From contig NZ_AQQV01000002.1 in NCBI RefSeq assembly GCF_002088235.1, positions 310,001-374,000 of the forward strand: DNA of 64,000 nucleotides, read 5' to 3'. A program made the translations under genes and the position numbers. Positions 51,621 through 61,312 of this stretch are shown piece by piece. The first letter of the stretch is position 1, and every line of letters starts with the position of its first letter. The DNA is from Oceanococcus atlanticus (lineage in GTDB: Bacteria; Pseudomonadota; Gammaproteobacteria; Nevskiales; Oceanococcaceae). The notes beneath the pieces were generated by a model. That model searched no databases. It was given only the letters and a program-made list of their open reading frames with translations, and had not been told where the DNA came from.

Positions 51621-52774
51621 CGGGAGCGCACGGCCAGCCATTCCGCCGACTGTGCCCATACCGCATTGATCGCCTTGCTGCCCAGAATCACACCCATGTG
51701 TCCGCCCGGTGCAACGCGGAAGTCTTTGTCCTGCGAGGCCACGATTTCAGTGATCTTGGAGGCTATCGCCGCCGGCACCAGCTTGTCGGTTTCCCCGGCG
51801 AACACCAGCATGTTCTGCTCCAGGGCGCTCAAGTCCGCCTCGCGCTCACCAACCTCGATTTTGCCGGAGGCCATTTGATTGTCCAAAGCCATTTTTACCG
51901 TCATATCCTGAATAACCCCGCCGGGGTATATCAGCATGTTGTTAAGGTAATCTGACGTGGTGCTGTGCGACTCGACAAATTCGCGGTCCCACAAGCGTGT
52001 CACCAGGTCCCAGTAGGTGGTGATACTGCCGATGGGGTCGGTCATCTTGAAGGCCAGCGTGGTCGCCCAGGACGGCGAATGCAGCATGGCGGGGTTGAGC
52101 ATCTGCAAGCGAAAACGGGTGTAGCGCCGAATCAGCTTGGCAGGTGCATTGAGTGCTTGTGCGGCGCCGGCCACGATGCCGCCCCCGCGCATGTCGATGG
52201 GGCTGGCCACGGTGACCAGATTGCGCACATCCTTGTCCTGATTCAGGCCCAGGTACAACAGACACAGCAACCCGCCCATACACCAGCCCATCAGGGACAG
52301 CTCCTGCTCGCCAGAATGCTGCCGGATGGCACGCAGGGCATGGCTCATCATGTGATCGGCGTAGTCGGTCATATTGAGGCCGGCATGCTCGCGCTTGGGC
52401 CGCCCCCAATCCACCATATAAACATTGAAACCACGCGCCGCCATATAACGCACCAAAGAACGCTGCGGCATCAGATCAAAGGTTTCTGTGGTCACCCCCA
52501 GCGGTGGCACCAAAACCAGCGGAACGCGCTTGGCCGGTCGTTGGATGGGCATGCGCGTGCCATCACTCAGCTCGATCTCATCATCATCCGGCAGGCCGTA
52601 GTAGCGCACTGACATCGGATCGCCATCAAGCACAAGCTCAAACCAGGTGCGCCCTGATTTGACCAGGCTTTCGCGCTTGAACAGCCAATCGGTGCCGTTG
52701 ACCAGCGTGGCCGCCGCGCGTTGGTTGAAGGCCAGGGTTTGATCCAGGCCAAGTTTCAGCAGCTTATTTTTCAT
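51617..52774 (-). CDS. phaC: PhaC-like polyhydroxyalkanoate synthase (class III size)
   Basis: A 385-residue alpha/beta hydrolase-fold protein with the PHA synthase box GWCMGGLLCLLYLG, catalytic Cys165; the Asp (GETDKLVPAAI) and His (PGGHMGVILG) follow. Size and sequence are closest to class III synthases, which need a PhaE partner not found here, so it may act on its own or with the wax-ester synthase-like partner. Starts 11 bases inside the wax ester synthase-like gene. Confidence 0.88.
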   Translation of the reverse strand: MKNKLLKLGLDQTLAFNQRAAATLVNGTDWLFKRESLVKSGRTWFELVLDGDPMSVRYYGLPDDDEIELSDGTRMPIQRPAKRVPLVLVPPLGVTTETFDLMPQRSLVRYMAARGFNVYMVDWGRPKREHAGLNMTDYADHMMSHALRAIRQHSGEQELSLMGWCMGGLLCLLYLGLNQDKDVRNLVTVASPIDMRGGGIVAGAAQALNAPAKLIRRYTRFRLQMLNPAMLHSPSWATTLAFKMTDPIGSITTYWDLVTRLWDREFVESHSTTSDYLNNMLIYPGGVIQDMTVKMALDNQMASGKIEVGEREADLSALEQNMLVFAGETDKLVPAAIASKITEIVASQDKDFRVAPGGHMGVILGSKAINAVWAQSAEWLAVRSR

Positions 52775-54095
52775 CGATCATGGCCTCCAACTCATCCAGT
52801 GACAGCCCCATGTACACCGCCATGCGCTGCAAATGCGGCAGCAGATCACGGGCACCACACAGCCCGACATGCCAGCTGTCGGCATAACGCATGAGGGCAA
52901 TATTCAAAGCCCCGCCCTGCAGCAACATGGGCATGGGGAAGACCGCATCCAGCTCAGCACCGTTGTAGAACAATGGCGTTGGACTCAAGCTCAGGCTGGA
53001 AATGCCCAGATTGAACAACGGTGTCATGCGGTGATCAACGCCAGCCAGCTGACGCACCAGATAGGGCATGACATCCAGCGTACCCTCGGCGCGGGCATCC
53101 GAGGCGGACAGCACACTGAATTGCTGGCGCGCGATACGCAATGCACGACGGATGCTGTCGAGGCGTTTGCGCCGGTCCGCATGCTGGGTTGCCAGCGGCA
53201 GGAACAACGGGCTGACCAACCCATCACGGCGCGACCGATCCGCAACCAATGCCACCAGCGGATCTCCTGGCAATGCGTTGTACTCCCGGAAAAAGCGTCG
53301 CAAGGCACTGGCGATCAGGTAATACAGCACATCCTCAACCGAAGATGCCAACGCGGTGGCCACGGTCTCCAGGCGACTGATGGCATATTGCTGGGTGGCG
53401 AAACGACGCGCCCCGGTGAGCTGATTGTTAAGCGCCGAGCGCGGCACCCGCTTGACCCCAGACCAGGTCAGCGCGGGGGAAAAACCGGAACGCAACTGCT
53501 GACGCCCGGCACGCATGAGCGCAGGCCAATCCGACAGCACACCTTCGCGCGGTGCCGAACTGATCGGCGCTTTACGCGCCCATAAGGGCGGCAACTCACG
53601 CTGACTGCGGTCGGCAGAGAACAACCCGCGCAAGGTTTCCATGGCCGCAAAACCATCAAACATCACCGGGTGCAACTTGATGTACAACGCAAAACGATTG
53701 CCATGCACCCCTTCAATCAGATGCACTTCCCAGGGCGGCTTGCGCAAGTCGATCGGGTGACTGTGCAGGCGTGAGACCAACTCACCCATCTGACGCTCGC
53801 CGCCCGGCGCCGGCAACGCGGAGTGGCGAAAGTGATAGTCCAGATCGAAGTGCGTATCTTGTTCCCAGCGCCGTCCGAACAAGCCCGTGCGCCCGAGGCG
53901 CAGATTCCAGGGCGCCTCAACACCCACATGCTCTCGCCAGCGTGAGGCCAGCTTGTGGACATAATCAGCTTTGGCCCCACGCGGCCGTTTGAAGTAGAGC
54001 AAAGCACCCATGTGCATCGGGGTGGCCTGGCTTTCCAGAACCAGCCACGCCGCGTGCACTGGATTCACACGCATGTTGTTGTGAGCTTCCCGCAT
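52764..54095 (-). CDS. Wax ester synthase/DGAT-family protein with altered active site
   Basis: A 443-residue member of the WS/DGAT acyltransferase family. N terminus (AAWLVLESQATPMHMGALLYF) and the DLRKPPWEVHLIEG and C-terminal SNIGISSLSLSPTPLFYNGA-like segments fit the family. The catalytic HHxxxDG motif reads HPVMFDG: the catalytic second His is Pro (residue 143). It may be inactive, use another base, or act differently. The start could also be the ATG at 54074, which lines up better with the family N terminus. Operon with phaC. Confidence 0.82.
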   Translation of the reverse strand: MREAHNNMRVNPVHAAWLVLESQATPMHMGALLYFKRPRGAKADYVHKLASRWREHVGVEAPWNLRLGRTGLFGRRWEQDTHFDLDYHFRHSALPAPGGERQMGELVSRLHSHPIDLRKPPWEVHLIEGVHGNRFALYIKLHPVMFDGFAAMETLRGLFSADRSQRELPPLWARKAPISSAPREGVLSDWPALMRAGRQQLRSGFSPALTWSGVKRVPRSALNNQLTGARRFATQQYAISRLETVATALASSVEDVLYYLIASALRRFFREYNALPGDPLVALVADRSRRDGLVSPLFLPLATQHADRRKRLDSIRRALRIARQQFSVLSASDARAEGTLDVMPYLVRQLAGVDHRMTPLFNLGISSLSLSPTPLFYNGAELDAVFPMPMLLQGGALNIALMRYADSWHVGLCGARDLLPHLQRMAVYMGLSLDELEAMIDEK

Positions 54096-54200
54096 TGTTT
54101 GTCGCTGTATCGTGAATGGACGCGCCGACCGCAGCCGGACGACCGATTATGGTAGCCCAAACCGCGCCAAAAACCCGTCATCCGGGTGTCGCACGCCGGT

Positions 54201-54893
54201 TTAGATAAAATCGCCCAGCCAGCCCGAGATCAAGCCTTGCAGCTGTTCGCGGCTCGCTTCAATGCGGCCCGGAGTGAGGGCTCGAATCACGGCCGGTGTT
54301 TGCATGAACGGCCCATCGCCGATCTCATCGCGGCAGTGCTCGATAATCGCCTCGATGGCCGGCGGCCCCATTTCCAGATGGAACTGCAGGCCAACCACCC
54401 GCTCGCCAATGCAGAACGCCTGATTTTCGCAGATCGCACTGCGCGCCAGGCGGCGGGCGCCAGCGGGCAGATCGAAGGTTTCACCGTGCCAGTGGAGTAC
54501 GCTGATCTGGGCAGGAAAACGGTACGCGCCGGGACCGGGCTCAAGACCTTCGATTGCGAACCAGCCGATCTCACGCTCCCGCCCGGGATAGACACGTGCG
54601 CCCAGCGCGCTGGCAATCAGCTGGGCGCCCAGACAAATGCCCAGCACCGGCATCCCGTGGCGGATCGCCCGTCGCACAACATCCTTCTCTTCAATCAGCC
54701 ATGGGTGCTCAACCTCGTCATTCACACTCATCGGCCCGCCCATGATGATGAGGGCATCAAAGGTCTCAAGCGCTGGCGCTGAATCACCCGCATACCAGCG
54801 GGTTGTCCGCAGCAAGGCGCCGCGCTGCCCCAGCAGCGGTGCAATCTCGCCTGCCCCTTCGAAGGCCACATGCTGAAATATCTGAACGCGCAT
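54201..54893 (-). CDS. Class I glutamine amidotransferase-like protein
   Basis: A 230-residue triad amidotransferase. Nucleophile Cys87 is in LGICLGAQLIASALGA, with the His/Glu in LQFHLEM. It resembles GuaA-type domains that stand alone (YfcG/GATase1-like), of uncertain substrate. The ATG at 54893 is chosen over an upstream frame extension. Not in an operon. Confidence 0.88.
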   Translation of the reverse strand: MRVQIFQHVAFEGAGEIAPLLGQRGALLRTTRWYAGDSAPALETFDALIIMGGPMSVNDEVEHPWLIEEKDVVRRAIRHGMPVLGICLGAQLIASALGARVYPGREREIGWFAIEGLEPGPGAYRFPAQISVLHWHGETFDLPAGARRLARSAICENQAFCIGERVVGLQFHLEMGPPAIEAIIEHCRDEIGDGPFMQTPAVIRALTPGRIEASREQLQGLISGWLGDFI

Positions 54894-54987
54894 CGCATCT
54901 CCTTGTGGCTGGCAGCGTAGGACTGCCCAACTGCCCACGCAAGCACGGAAAGGTCATGCCCCACCGCTTCAGCGCATAAAATTAGTT

Positions 54988-55019
54988 GATTCGAATATAA
55001 CCATCCCCATATGCGAATC
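54988..55019. promoter_or_regulatory. Inverted repeat upstream of trxC
   Basis: GATTCGAATAT and ATATGCGAATC form an 11-base inverted repeat with one mismatch around a ten-base spacer. It ends 28 bases before the trxC ATG. AT-rich palindromes of this type are typical BigR/SqrR targets, and a gene of that family lies two genes down. The binding partner is inferred only from context. Confidence 0.5.
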
Positions 55020-55047
55020 TGACCGTAACCCTCGACGAGATTTGCCG

Positions 55048-55473
<426 letters not shown>

Positions 55474-55511
55474 GCGCTAAGCTGCGCCTACCGTTTCACC
55501 GAACATCCACC

Positions 55512-55832
55512 ATGCCCGCTCACCCTGCCCCGATCAATCCGGCCGAAATGGCCGAGCATGCCGACGCCGCCGCCGGCCTGCTCAAAGCCCTGGCCAACCC
55601 CAACCGCCTGATGGTGCTCTGCCTGCTGGCGGATGGCGAGCTCTCCGTCGGCCAGTTGAATGAGCAAGTCCCGCTGACCCAATCCGCGCTGTCTCAACAT
55701 CTCGCGGTGCTGCGGCGCGATGGCCTGGTGCAAACCCGCCGCGACGCTCAGACGGTGTACTACTCAGCACAGCCAGGACCTGCAGCCGAAATCATCGCGG
55801 TGCTTCACCGCACCTATTGCGGGCACGCGTGA
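55512..55832 (+). CDS. BigR/SqrR-like ArsR-family regulator (probable persulfide sensor)
   Basis: A 106-residue winged-helix repressor. Cys37 in LMVLCLLADGE and Cys103 in HRTYCGHA fall where the two redox Cys of BigR and SqrR are, which form a tetrasulfide bridge on exposure to persulfide. HTH is VPLTQSALSQHLAVLRRDG. Family members control sulfide-detoxification genes, here perhaps trxC and the cation exporter. GTGA overlap with the next gene. Confidence 0.82.
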   Translation: MPAHPAPINPAEMAEHADAAAGLLKALANPNRLMVLCLLADGELSVGQLNEQVPLTQSALSQHLAVLRRDGLVQTRRDAQTVYYSAQPGPAAEIIAVLHRTYCGHA

Positions 55833-56719
55833 GCGCAAGCTCGCCGCAACAGCGCGCGATTCGCATCGCCGCAACGTTTGCGTTCGGCTTGGCCATACTC
55901 AAGGGGCTGGCCTTCCTGCAAAGCGGGTCGGTGGCTTTGCTCGCCAGTCTGGTTGACTCCCTGCTTGATGGCCTGGCGTCAGTGGTCAACCTGATCGCAA
56001 TTCGCTACGCCATGGCCCCGCCAGACAACGAGCACCGCTTCGGCCACGGCAAAGCAGAGCCACTGGCAGCCCTTGCCCAGACGGCCTTCATCACCGGCTC
56101 GGGGGTGTTTGTTCTGCTTGAGGCAGCGCGCCGCTATACCCTGGACGAACCCAGCACGACGCAACCGGCGCTGGGTATCGCGGTCATGCTGGTTGCCATC
56201 ATCGGCACGGCCCTATTGGTGCTCTACCAGCGCCATGTGGCCAAAAAAACCGGTTCGTTGGTGGTCGAGGCCGATGCCCTGCATTACCTCAGCGACATGC
56301 TCGGCAATTTGGCCGTGCTGGCCGCCTTGATTCTGGCCAGCCAGCCCACGCTGTGGTGGGTTGATCCCCTGGCCGCCATCGTGGTCGCCGGTTACGTTTT
56401 GCACAGCGCCTACAGCGTAGGCCGCAAAGCGCTGGGACAGCTCATGGACCATGAACTGAGCGAGGCCTTACGTGACGACATTCTGCACGCCGCACAGCAA
56501 GAACCGGGCGTACTTGGTGTACATGACCTGAAAACCCGAGCCGCAGGGCCCTATCGCTTCGTCCAGCTGCACCTTGAACTTGATGCTCAACAATCCCTGG
56601 AATCCGCCCACACTATCAGCGATAAGGTTGCCCAGCGTGTTCGCGAGGTCTGCCCGGATGCCCAGATCATCGTGCACCAGGACCCGGTTGACCCGGCAGG
56701 CTATCCGTCGCAGCGCTGA
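55829..56719 (+). CDS. Cation diffusion facilitator (FieF-like)
   Basis: A 296-residue CDF exporter with six helices. Metal-site motifs are LASLVDSLLDG (D..D) and LHYLSDMLGN (H..D), followed by a cytoplasmic domain with ESAHTISDKV. FieF relatives export Fe(II), Zn(II) or Cd(II). Start is a GTG coupled to the regulator gene (GTGA). Confidence 0.93.
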   Translation: MSASSPQQRAIRIAATFAFGLAILKGLAFLQSGSVALLASLVDSLLDGLASVVNLIAIRYAMAPPDNEHRFGHGKAEPLAALAQTAFITGSGVFVLLEAARRYTLDEPSTTQPALGIAVMLVAIIGTALLVLYQRHVAKKTGSLVVEADALHYLSDMLGNLAVLAALILASQPTLWWVDPLAAIVVAGYVLHSAYSVGRKALGQLMDHELSEALRDDILHAAQQEPGVLGVHDLKTRAAGPYRFVQLHLELDAQQSLESAHTISDKVAQRVREVCPDAQIIVHQDPVDPAGYPSQR

Positions 56720-56765
56720 CACCAACCGGTGTGCTCTGCATTGAAACCGGGGGCAGGACGTCGAT

Positions 56766-57428
56766 TCAGCCCGGTGGTAGACAAAATGCACCCGGGACAA
56801 ACTCGGCCAAACCACCGCTAAACACCAGCAGCGCACCGGCCAGACACACCCCCAGGGCCCGCCAGCGCTGGCTATTCTGACGCGGTAACCAGCGCATCAG
56901 CGCCCAGTGCTGACCGAGCAATAGCGGCATGGTACCTAGCCCAAACACCAGCATCAGCATCCCGCCCTGCCAGGCCGTACCGCTGATTGCAGATAGCAAC
57001 AGCATGGCGTAAAGCGTTGGGCATGGTGTTGCCGCCCAGGCCAGCCCCTGTACATACCAATGCCTGTGGACCACAGCTGTGCCCTGCATCGGACAGCGCC
57101 GCTGATGGCGCTGCGGATGCATCAGCAACCACACGCCAAAGGCCAGCAGCAGCACACCCGCTGCACCGCGCAAGGCTTGCGCCGACGCCCCGGATGGCAG
57201 CTGGCGCAGCAGCAGTGTCCCGACGCCGCCGGCCAAAGCGCCAAGCACGATGTATCCGCTCAATCGCCCGGCATGCAGCCACAAAGCGGCTAGGTCACCG
57301 CTGCGTGCATTGGCACTTGTGCTGGGCAAGCTGTTCGGCCCCAGGCACATCAAGGCGCAATGCAGGCTGGCGCCAAGCCCCATCAGCCAGGCCGCCGGCA
57401 AGCTCAGTACCAGCAAGCCGCCGTTCAT
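56766..57428 (-). CDS. TauE/SafE-family membrane protein of the cco cluster
   Basis: A 220-residue protein with about six membrane helices and Cys pairs in LHCALMC and TPCPTLY. Proteins of this group are usually found at the end of ccoGHIS clusters and are linked to copper or heme supply. The ATG overlaps the ccoS stop as ATGA, securing the start; the longer upstream frame is not coding. Confidence 0.85.
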   Translation of the reverse strand: MNGGLLVLSLPAAWLMGLGASLHCALMCLGPNSLPSTSANARSGDLAALWLHAGRLSGYIVLGALAGGVGTLLLRQLPSGASAQALRGAAGVLLLAFGVWLLMHPQRHQRRCPMQGTAVVHRHWYVQGLAWAATPCPTLYAMLLLSAISGTAWQGGMLMLVFGLGTMPLLLGQHWALMRWLPRQNSQRWRALGVCLAGALLVFSGGLAEFVPGAFCLPPG

Positions 57429-57559
57429 TCGTCCGGCATGCGCTGCTGCTGACGATCCAGATCGTCGAACTGGCCCTTGCGAATGGCCACGATGAAAACG
57501 CCGGCGGCCAGACTTACCAAGCCAATCGACAACGGAATCAGCAAATACAAACTGGTCAT
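57425..57559 (-). CDS. ccoS: cbb3 oxidase assembly protein CcoS
   Basis: A 44-residue single-pass membrane protein, MTSLYLLIPLSIGLVSLAA then AIRKGQFDDLDRQ. The FDDLD motif is typical of CcoS, needed for cofactor insertion into the cbb3 oxidase. Coupled on both sides (ATGA). Confidence 0.95.
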   Translation of the reverse strand: MTSLYLLIPLSIGLVSLAAGVFIVAIRKGQFDDLDRQQQRMPDE

Positions 57560-59778
57560 GCTGCAACCCTCTTCAATGTGGCCTGCGGGGCACTGCTGAC
57601 GTCAGCCGAGCGCAACAAACGCATAGCGTTGAGTGTCACCAGCAACGAACTTGCCCCCATGCCCAGCGCCGCCATCCACGGCGTAATCACACCACTGAAA
57701 GCCAATGGCAGCATGGTCAGGTTATAGGCCGCAGCCCACAACAAATTTTGCGTCACGATGCGGCGTGCCTTGCGCGCCACGCCGATCAGGGTGGTCAGGC
57801 TGCCCAGATCCTCATTCATCAGGATGGCATCACCATGGGCCTGAGCCAGCGCCGCGCCTGATGCGATACCCACCGACACATCTGCACCGGCCAACAAGGG
57901 CCCATCGTTGACCCCGTCACCGATCGCCAGCACTCGCTGACCTTTGCTTTGAAGGGCCTGCAAATAGTTCAGTTTGCTCTGCGGTGTCATTGCACTGTGC
58001 ACCTGATCAATGCCGACAAAACCGGCCACAGCTGCTGCCGCCTTGGGCCGGTCACCGCTGAGCAAGTGCACGCTTAAGCCGTCCTGATGCCACTGCCGCA
58101 CCGCGTCACGAACACCCGCGCGAAGCTGTTCGGTCAAAGCGATATGGGCGACAACCTGATCTTCCCTGCGCAGGGCGAACCAGCGCATGAACGCTTCGGT
58201 GTGGTCCTGCCCTGCGGCCTGAGGTTCTTCGGCACGCAAGGACCAGCGCTGGCCAGCAATCTCACCACTGATACCGCGCCCCGGCTCGATCTCCACCTGG
58301 TGAGCCTCAAGGCCAGCATCTTCAAATGCTCGAAACGCGCGAGCGATGGGATGATCCAGACCGGCTTCCAGTGCTGCAGCCATCGACAAGGCCTGAAACT
58401 CACTGATGTCGGCCAGGGTGCACGTGCGCTGCACGCGCATCTCGCGTGTGGTCAGCGTGCCCGTCTTGTCGATGCACACACTGTCGATCGTAGCGAGCTT
58501 GATCAAGGCATCGGCACGAACCATGAGCAGCCCCTGACGTGACAAACGCGTCATCGCCGAGGCCAAGGCCATCGGGGTGGCCAAAGACAATGCACACGGA
58601 CACGTCACCACCAGCACCGCCAACGCGGCTTCAAAACCGCGCTCCGCATCTGGCCACCACCACAGCAACGCCACAGCAGCCAACAGCATGACGGCGGCAA
58701 CAAAGCGCCCGGCAATACGGTCCGCCCAAATCTGCACTTGCGGTCGAGCCGCGAGAGCACGGTGGACCAGGCGACCGATCTGCGACAAGGTGGTGGCCGC
58801 GCCAGCACGCTCAACCCGGATACGCACTGGATGCAGACCGCAGTTGACGCTGCCGCCACAAACGGCATCGCCAGGTTGACGCGGTTGCGGCACCGCCTCA
58901 CCGGTAAGCAGCGACTCGTCGAACTCTGCCGCGCGTTCCAGCAAAACGCCGTCAGCCGCCACGGACGCCCCCGGCGCGACAAGAATCACATCGCCCTCAA
59001 GCAGACTCGCGGTGCTGACGTCGTTCACACCGTGCTCATCCACCCGCCGCGCGCTCAGTGGCTGAGTTGCCGCCAACCGACGCAATCGGTCCGCAGCCTG
59101 AGCCCGGCCTTTTTGTTCCCAGAAGCGGGCCAGCGACAACAGCAGCACAAACATGGCAACCGAATCAAAGTAAACATGGCCGGTGTCCATCAGCGTGTTG
59201 TAAACGCTGGATATGTAGGCCCCGCTCAGCGCCAGGGCCACAGGGGTATCCATGGTTGGCGCACGCGCCAGCAGGCTGCGCCAGCCATCACGCAGAAACG
59301 GCCAGCCGGCATACAAAGCGACCGGTGTGGCAAGCAACCACTGGGCATAACGCAGAAATGGGCGCATGGCAGCGTCGACCTCACCCAGATACTCACCGCT
59401 GGCCAGCATCATCACCTGCATGCCAAACAGCAAGGCCACGCCGATGCGTGCCAGCGCGCTGCGCCGCTCTTCCCGTACGCGCCTGTAGTCCTGATCATCG
59501 GCCACCACCACTGGGGTAAAGCCGGCCTGCTCGGTACTTTGCAGAATCGCTGACAGCGGGGTCTTTTGGTGGTCCCAGATGAGCTCGCAACTGCCGGATG
59601 GCACGTCGGGCCGCGCATCGAAAACACCTTCAGGCAAAGCTTTGTGGAGCCTTTTGACACAAGCGCCGCAGCGCAGCCCCTCGACCCGCAACAGCATTTC
59701 CCGCTTGCCGTCCTTACGTCGCGTGCTGATCTGTTCGAGCAACTCGGGGCTGTCGTAGAGGCGCCAGTCCGTGCTCAC
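57556..59778 (-). CDS. ccoI: Copper-transporting P1B-type ATPase CcoI
   Basis: A 740-residue P-type ATPase that exports copper to the periplasm for cbb3 assembly. N-terminal metal-binding domain has RCGACVKRLHKAL; transmembrane CPC is in TCPCALSLATP; phosphorylation site DKTGTLTTRE and GDGVNDGPLL follow. The start is a GTG overlapping the preceding short gene as GTGA. Confidence 0.97.
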   Translation of the reverse strand: MSTDWRLYDSPELLEQISTRRKDGKREMLLRVEGLRCGACVKRLHKALPEGVFDARPDVPSGSCELIWDHQKTPLSAILQSTEQAGFTPVVVADDQDYRRVREERRSALARIGVALLFGMQVMMLASGEYLGEVDAAMRPFLRYAQWLLATPVALYAGWPFLRDGWRSLLARAPTMDTPVALALSGAYISSVYNTLMDTGHVYFDSVAMFVLLLSLARFWEQKGRAQAADRLRRLAATQPLSARRVDEHGVNDVSTASLLEGDVILVAPGASVAADGVLLERAAEFDESLLTGEAVPQPRQPGDAVCGGSVNCGLHPVRIRVERAGAATTLSQIGRLVHRALAARPQVQIWADRIAGRFVAAVMLLAAVALLWWWPDAERGFEAALAVLVVTCPCALSLATPMALASAMTRLSRQGLLMVRADALIKLATIDSVCIDKTGTLTTREMRVQRTCTLADISEFQALSMAAALEAGLDHPIARAFRAFEDAGLEAHQVEIEPGRGISGEIAGQRWSLRAEEPQAAGQDHTEAFMRWFALRREDQVVAHIALTEQLRAGVRDAVRQWHQDGLSVHLLSGDRPKAAAAVAGFVGIDQVHSAMTPQSKLNYLQALQSKGQRVLAIGDGVNDGPLLAGADVSVGIASGAALAQAHGDAILMNEDLGSLTTLIGVARKARRIVTQNLLWAAAYNLTMLPLAFSGVITPWMAALGMGASSLLVTLNAMRLLRSADVSSAPQATLKRVAA

Positions 59779-59945
59779 GAGCTCTGCTCCAGCGTCTGCC
59801 CGAAACGATCAAGCCGCTGATCTGTGTTGGTAAAACCATGGCTGCTGGCAATGATCACAGTGATCACGCCTGCAACCACGGTCAGTGCGGGAATACCCAC
59901 AACCAGCAACAGTTCAAGACTCCATATCGATGCTTTCTTGCTCAT
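59775..59945 (-). CDS. Very short FixH/CcoH-like membrane protein
   Basis: A 56-residue protein with one membrane helix (LELLLVVGIPALTVVAGVI). The helix and the following SSHGFTNTDQRLDRFGQ match only the N-terminal part of FixH/CcoH, which is normally about 160 residues. Precise ATGA and GTGA coupling on either side argues against an assembly frameshift. It may supply the anchor function of FixH in cbb3 maturation. Confidence 0.75.
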   Translation of the reverse strand: MSKKASIWSLELLLVVGIPALTVVAGVITVIIASSHGFTNTDQRLDRFGQTLEQSS

Positions 59946-61312
59946 GGCATCCCCACTACAAAACGTGCGTCTTCACTCCGAGTCACCGGCTTTTCATCGC
60001 GGCTGGTGATGTCAAACTGAATGCCCAGCGTGGGCGCCTCGCCCAGACGCTCGGGCAAGCGAGCTGAGATCACCAGTGCCTGGGTTTGACCGGCAGCAAT
60101 AGTGAGCGTCTCACTGCTTAACAGCAGTGGTTGGCCAGTCTCGGTGACCGCACGAATATCGACCTCGCGCAGTTGCCCGCTCTTGTTGGTGACTTTGAGC
60201 GTGTAGATGTTCTCGATGCTGCCGTCCGCCAGGGTGCGCGCCAGAGAGTGACGATCACGCAGCACATCCAGCTCCAGCGGTGAACGGGTGAGCAGAACCG
60301 TGGCAAACATCACCAGCGCGGCGCACCACACCACGGCGTAACCGATCATGCGCGGGCGCAGAATATGGAAGCGGCCTTCGGTGTCGCGTCGGGTGCTGGT
60401 GTAGCGCACCAGTCCACGTGGCTTGCCGACCTTGTCCATGACCGCGTTACAGGCATCCACACAGGCTGCGCAGGCAATGCACTCGTACTGCAGGCCATTG
60501 CGAATATCGATGCCGGTGGGGCACACCTGCACGCACATTGTGCAATCGATGCAATCGCCGGCGGGCTGATCTTTGGCCGCCGATTTTCGCGGCTCACCGC
60601 GGGTTTCGTCGTAGGCGATGATCAGCGTGTCCTTGTCGAACATCACGCTCTGAAAACGCGCATAGGGGCACATATAACGGCACACCTGCTCACGCAGGAA
60701 GCCCGCATTGCCCCACGTGGCCACGGCGTAGAACACGCTCCAGAACAGCGCCCAGCCACCCAGTTCAAAGGCGACCAGATCGGTAAACAGGGTCTGAATC
60801 GGCACGAAAAAGCCGACAAAGGTGATCCCGGTCCAGGCGGCGAACACAAGCCACAGGGCATGCTTGGCAAGCTTCTTACGCAGCTTGGTGGCATTCCACG
60901 GCGTGCGATCCAGCTTCTGGCGCTGCAGGCGATCGCCTTCGACCCAGCGCTCCATCCACATGAAGGCCTCGGTCCACACGGTTTGCGGGCAGGCATAGCC
61001 ACACCACAATCGCCCGGCCAGCGTGGTGAACAGGAACAGGGTCAGCGCCGCGATCAGCAGCAAGGCGGTGAGCAGAAACAGATCCTGCGGGACCAGGGTC
61101 AGACCGAACACATGGAAACGGCGCGCCGGCAGATCAAACAGGACCAGCGGCTGGCCCTGCCAGCTCAGCCAAGGCAGCAAGTAGAACAGGCCAAGCAGCG
61201 CGAGCACGGCCAGCACCCGCAGCCGTGCATAACGCCCACGCACGCCGCGTGCATAGATTTTGTCCGCCGACTGATAAAACGAAACCGGCGCTTCGTGAAC
61301 CGGCTGGTTCAT
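59942..61312 (-). CDS. ccoG: Cytochrome oxidase accessory protein CcoG (FixG/RdxA)
   Basis: A 456-residue membrane protein with two 4Fe-4S ferredoxin motifs (CIDCTMCVQVCP and CIACAACVDAC) and a Cys motif LWCGYACPQTVW. It has about five helices and an Ig-like C-terminal domain. CcoG acts as a cupric reductase in cbb3 assembly. Confidence 0.96.
   Translation of the reverse strand: MNQPVHEAPVSFYQSADKIYARGVRGRYARLRVLAVLALLGLFYLLPWLSWQGQPLVLFDLPARRFHVFGLTLVPQDLFLLTALLLIAALTLFLFTTLAGRLWCGYACPQTVWTEAFMWMERWVEGDRLQRQKLDRTPWNATKLRKKLAKHALWLVFAAWTGITFVGFFVPIQTLFTDLVAFELGGWALFWSVFYAVATWGNAGFLREQVCRYMCPYARFQSVMFDKDTLIIAYDETRGEPRKSAAKDQPAGDCIDCTMCVQVCPTGIDIRNGLQYECIACAACVDACNAVMDKVGKPRGLVRYTSTRRDTEGRFHILRPRMIGYAVVWCAALVMFATVLLTRSPLELDVLRDRHSLARTLADGSIENIYTLKVTNKSGQLREVDIRAVTETGQPLLLSSETLTIAAGQTQALVISARLPERLGEAPTLGIQFDITSRDEKPVTRSEDARFVVGMP

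Noticed and set aside
54986-54999. FNR/Anr box (TTGAT-N4-ATCAA) near trxC
   Set aside because: Only the left half matches; the right half reads ATATA. The longer inverted repeat is a better reading.
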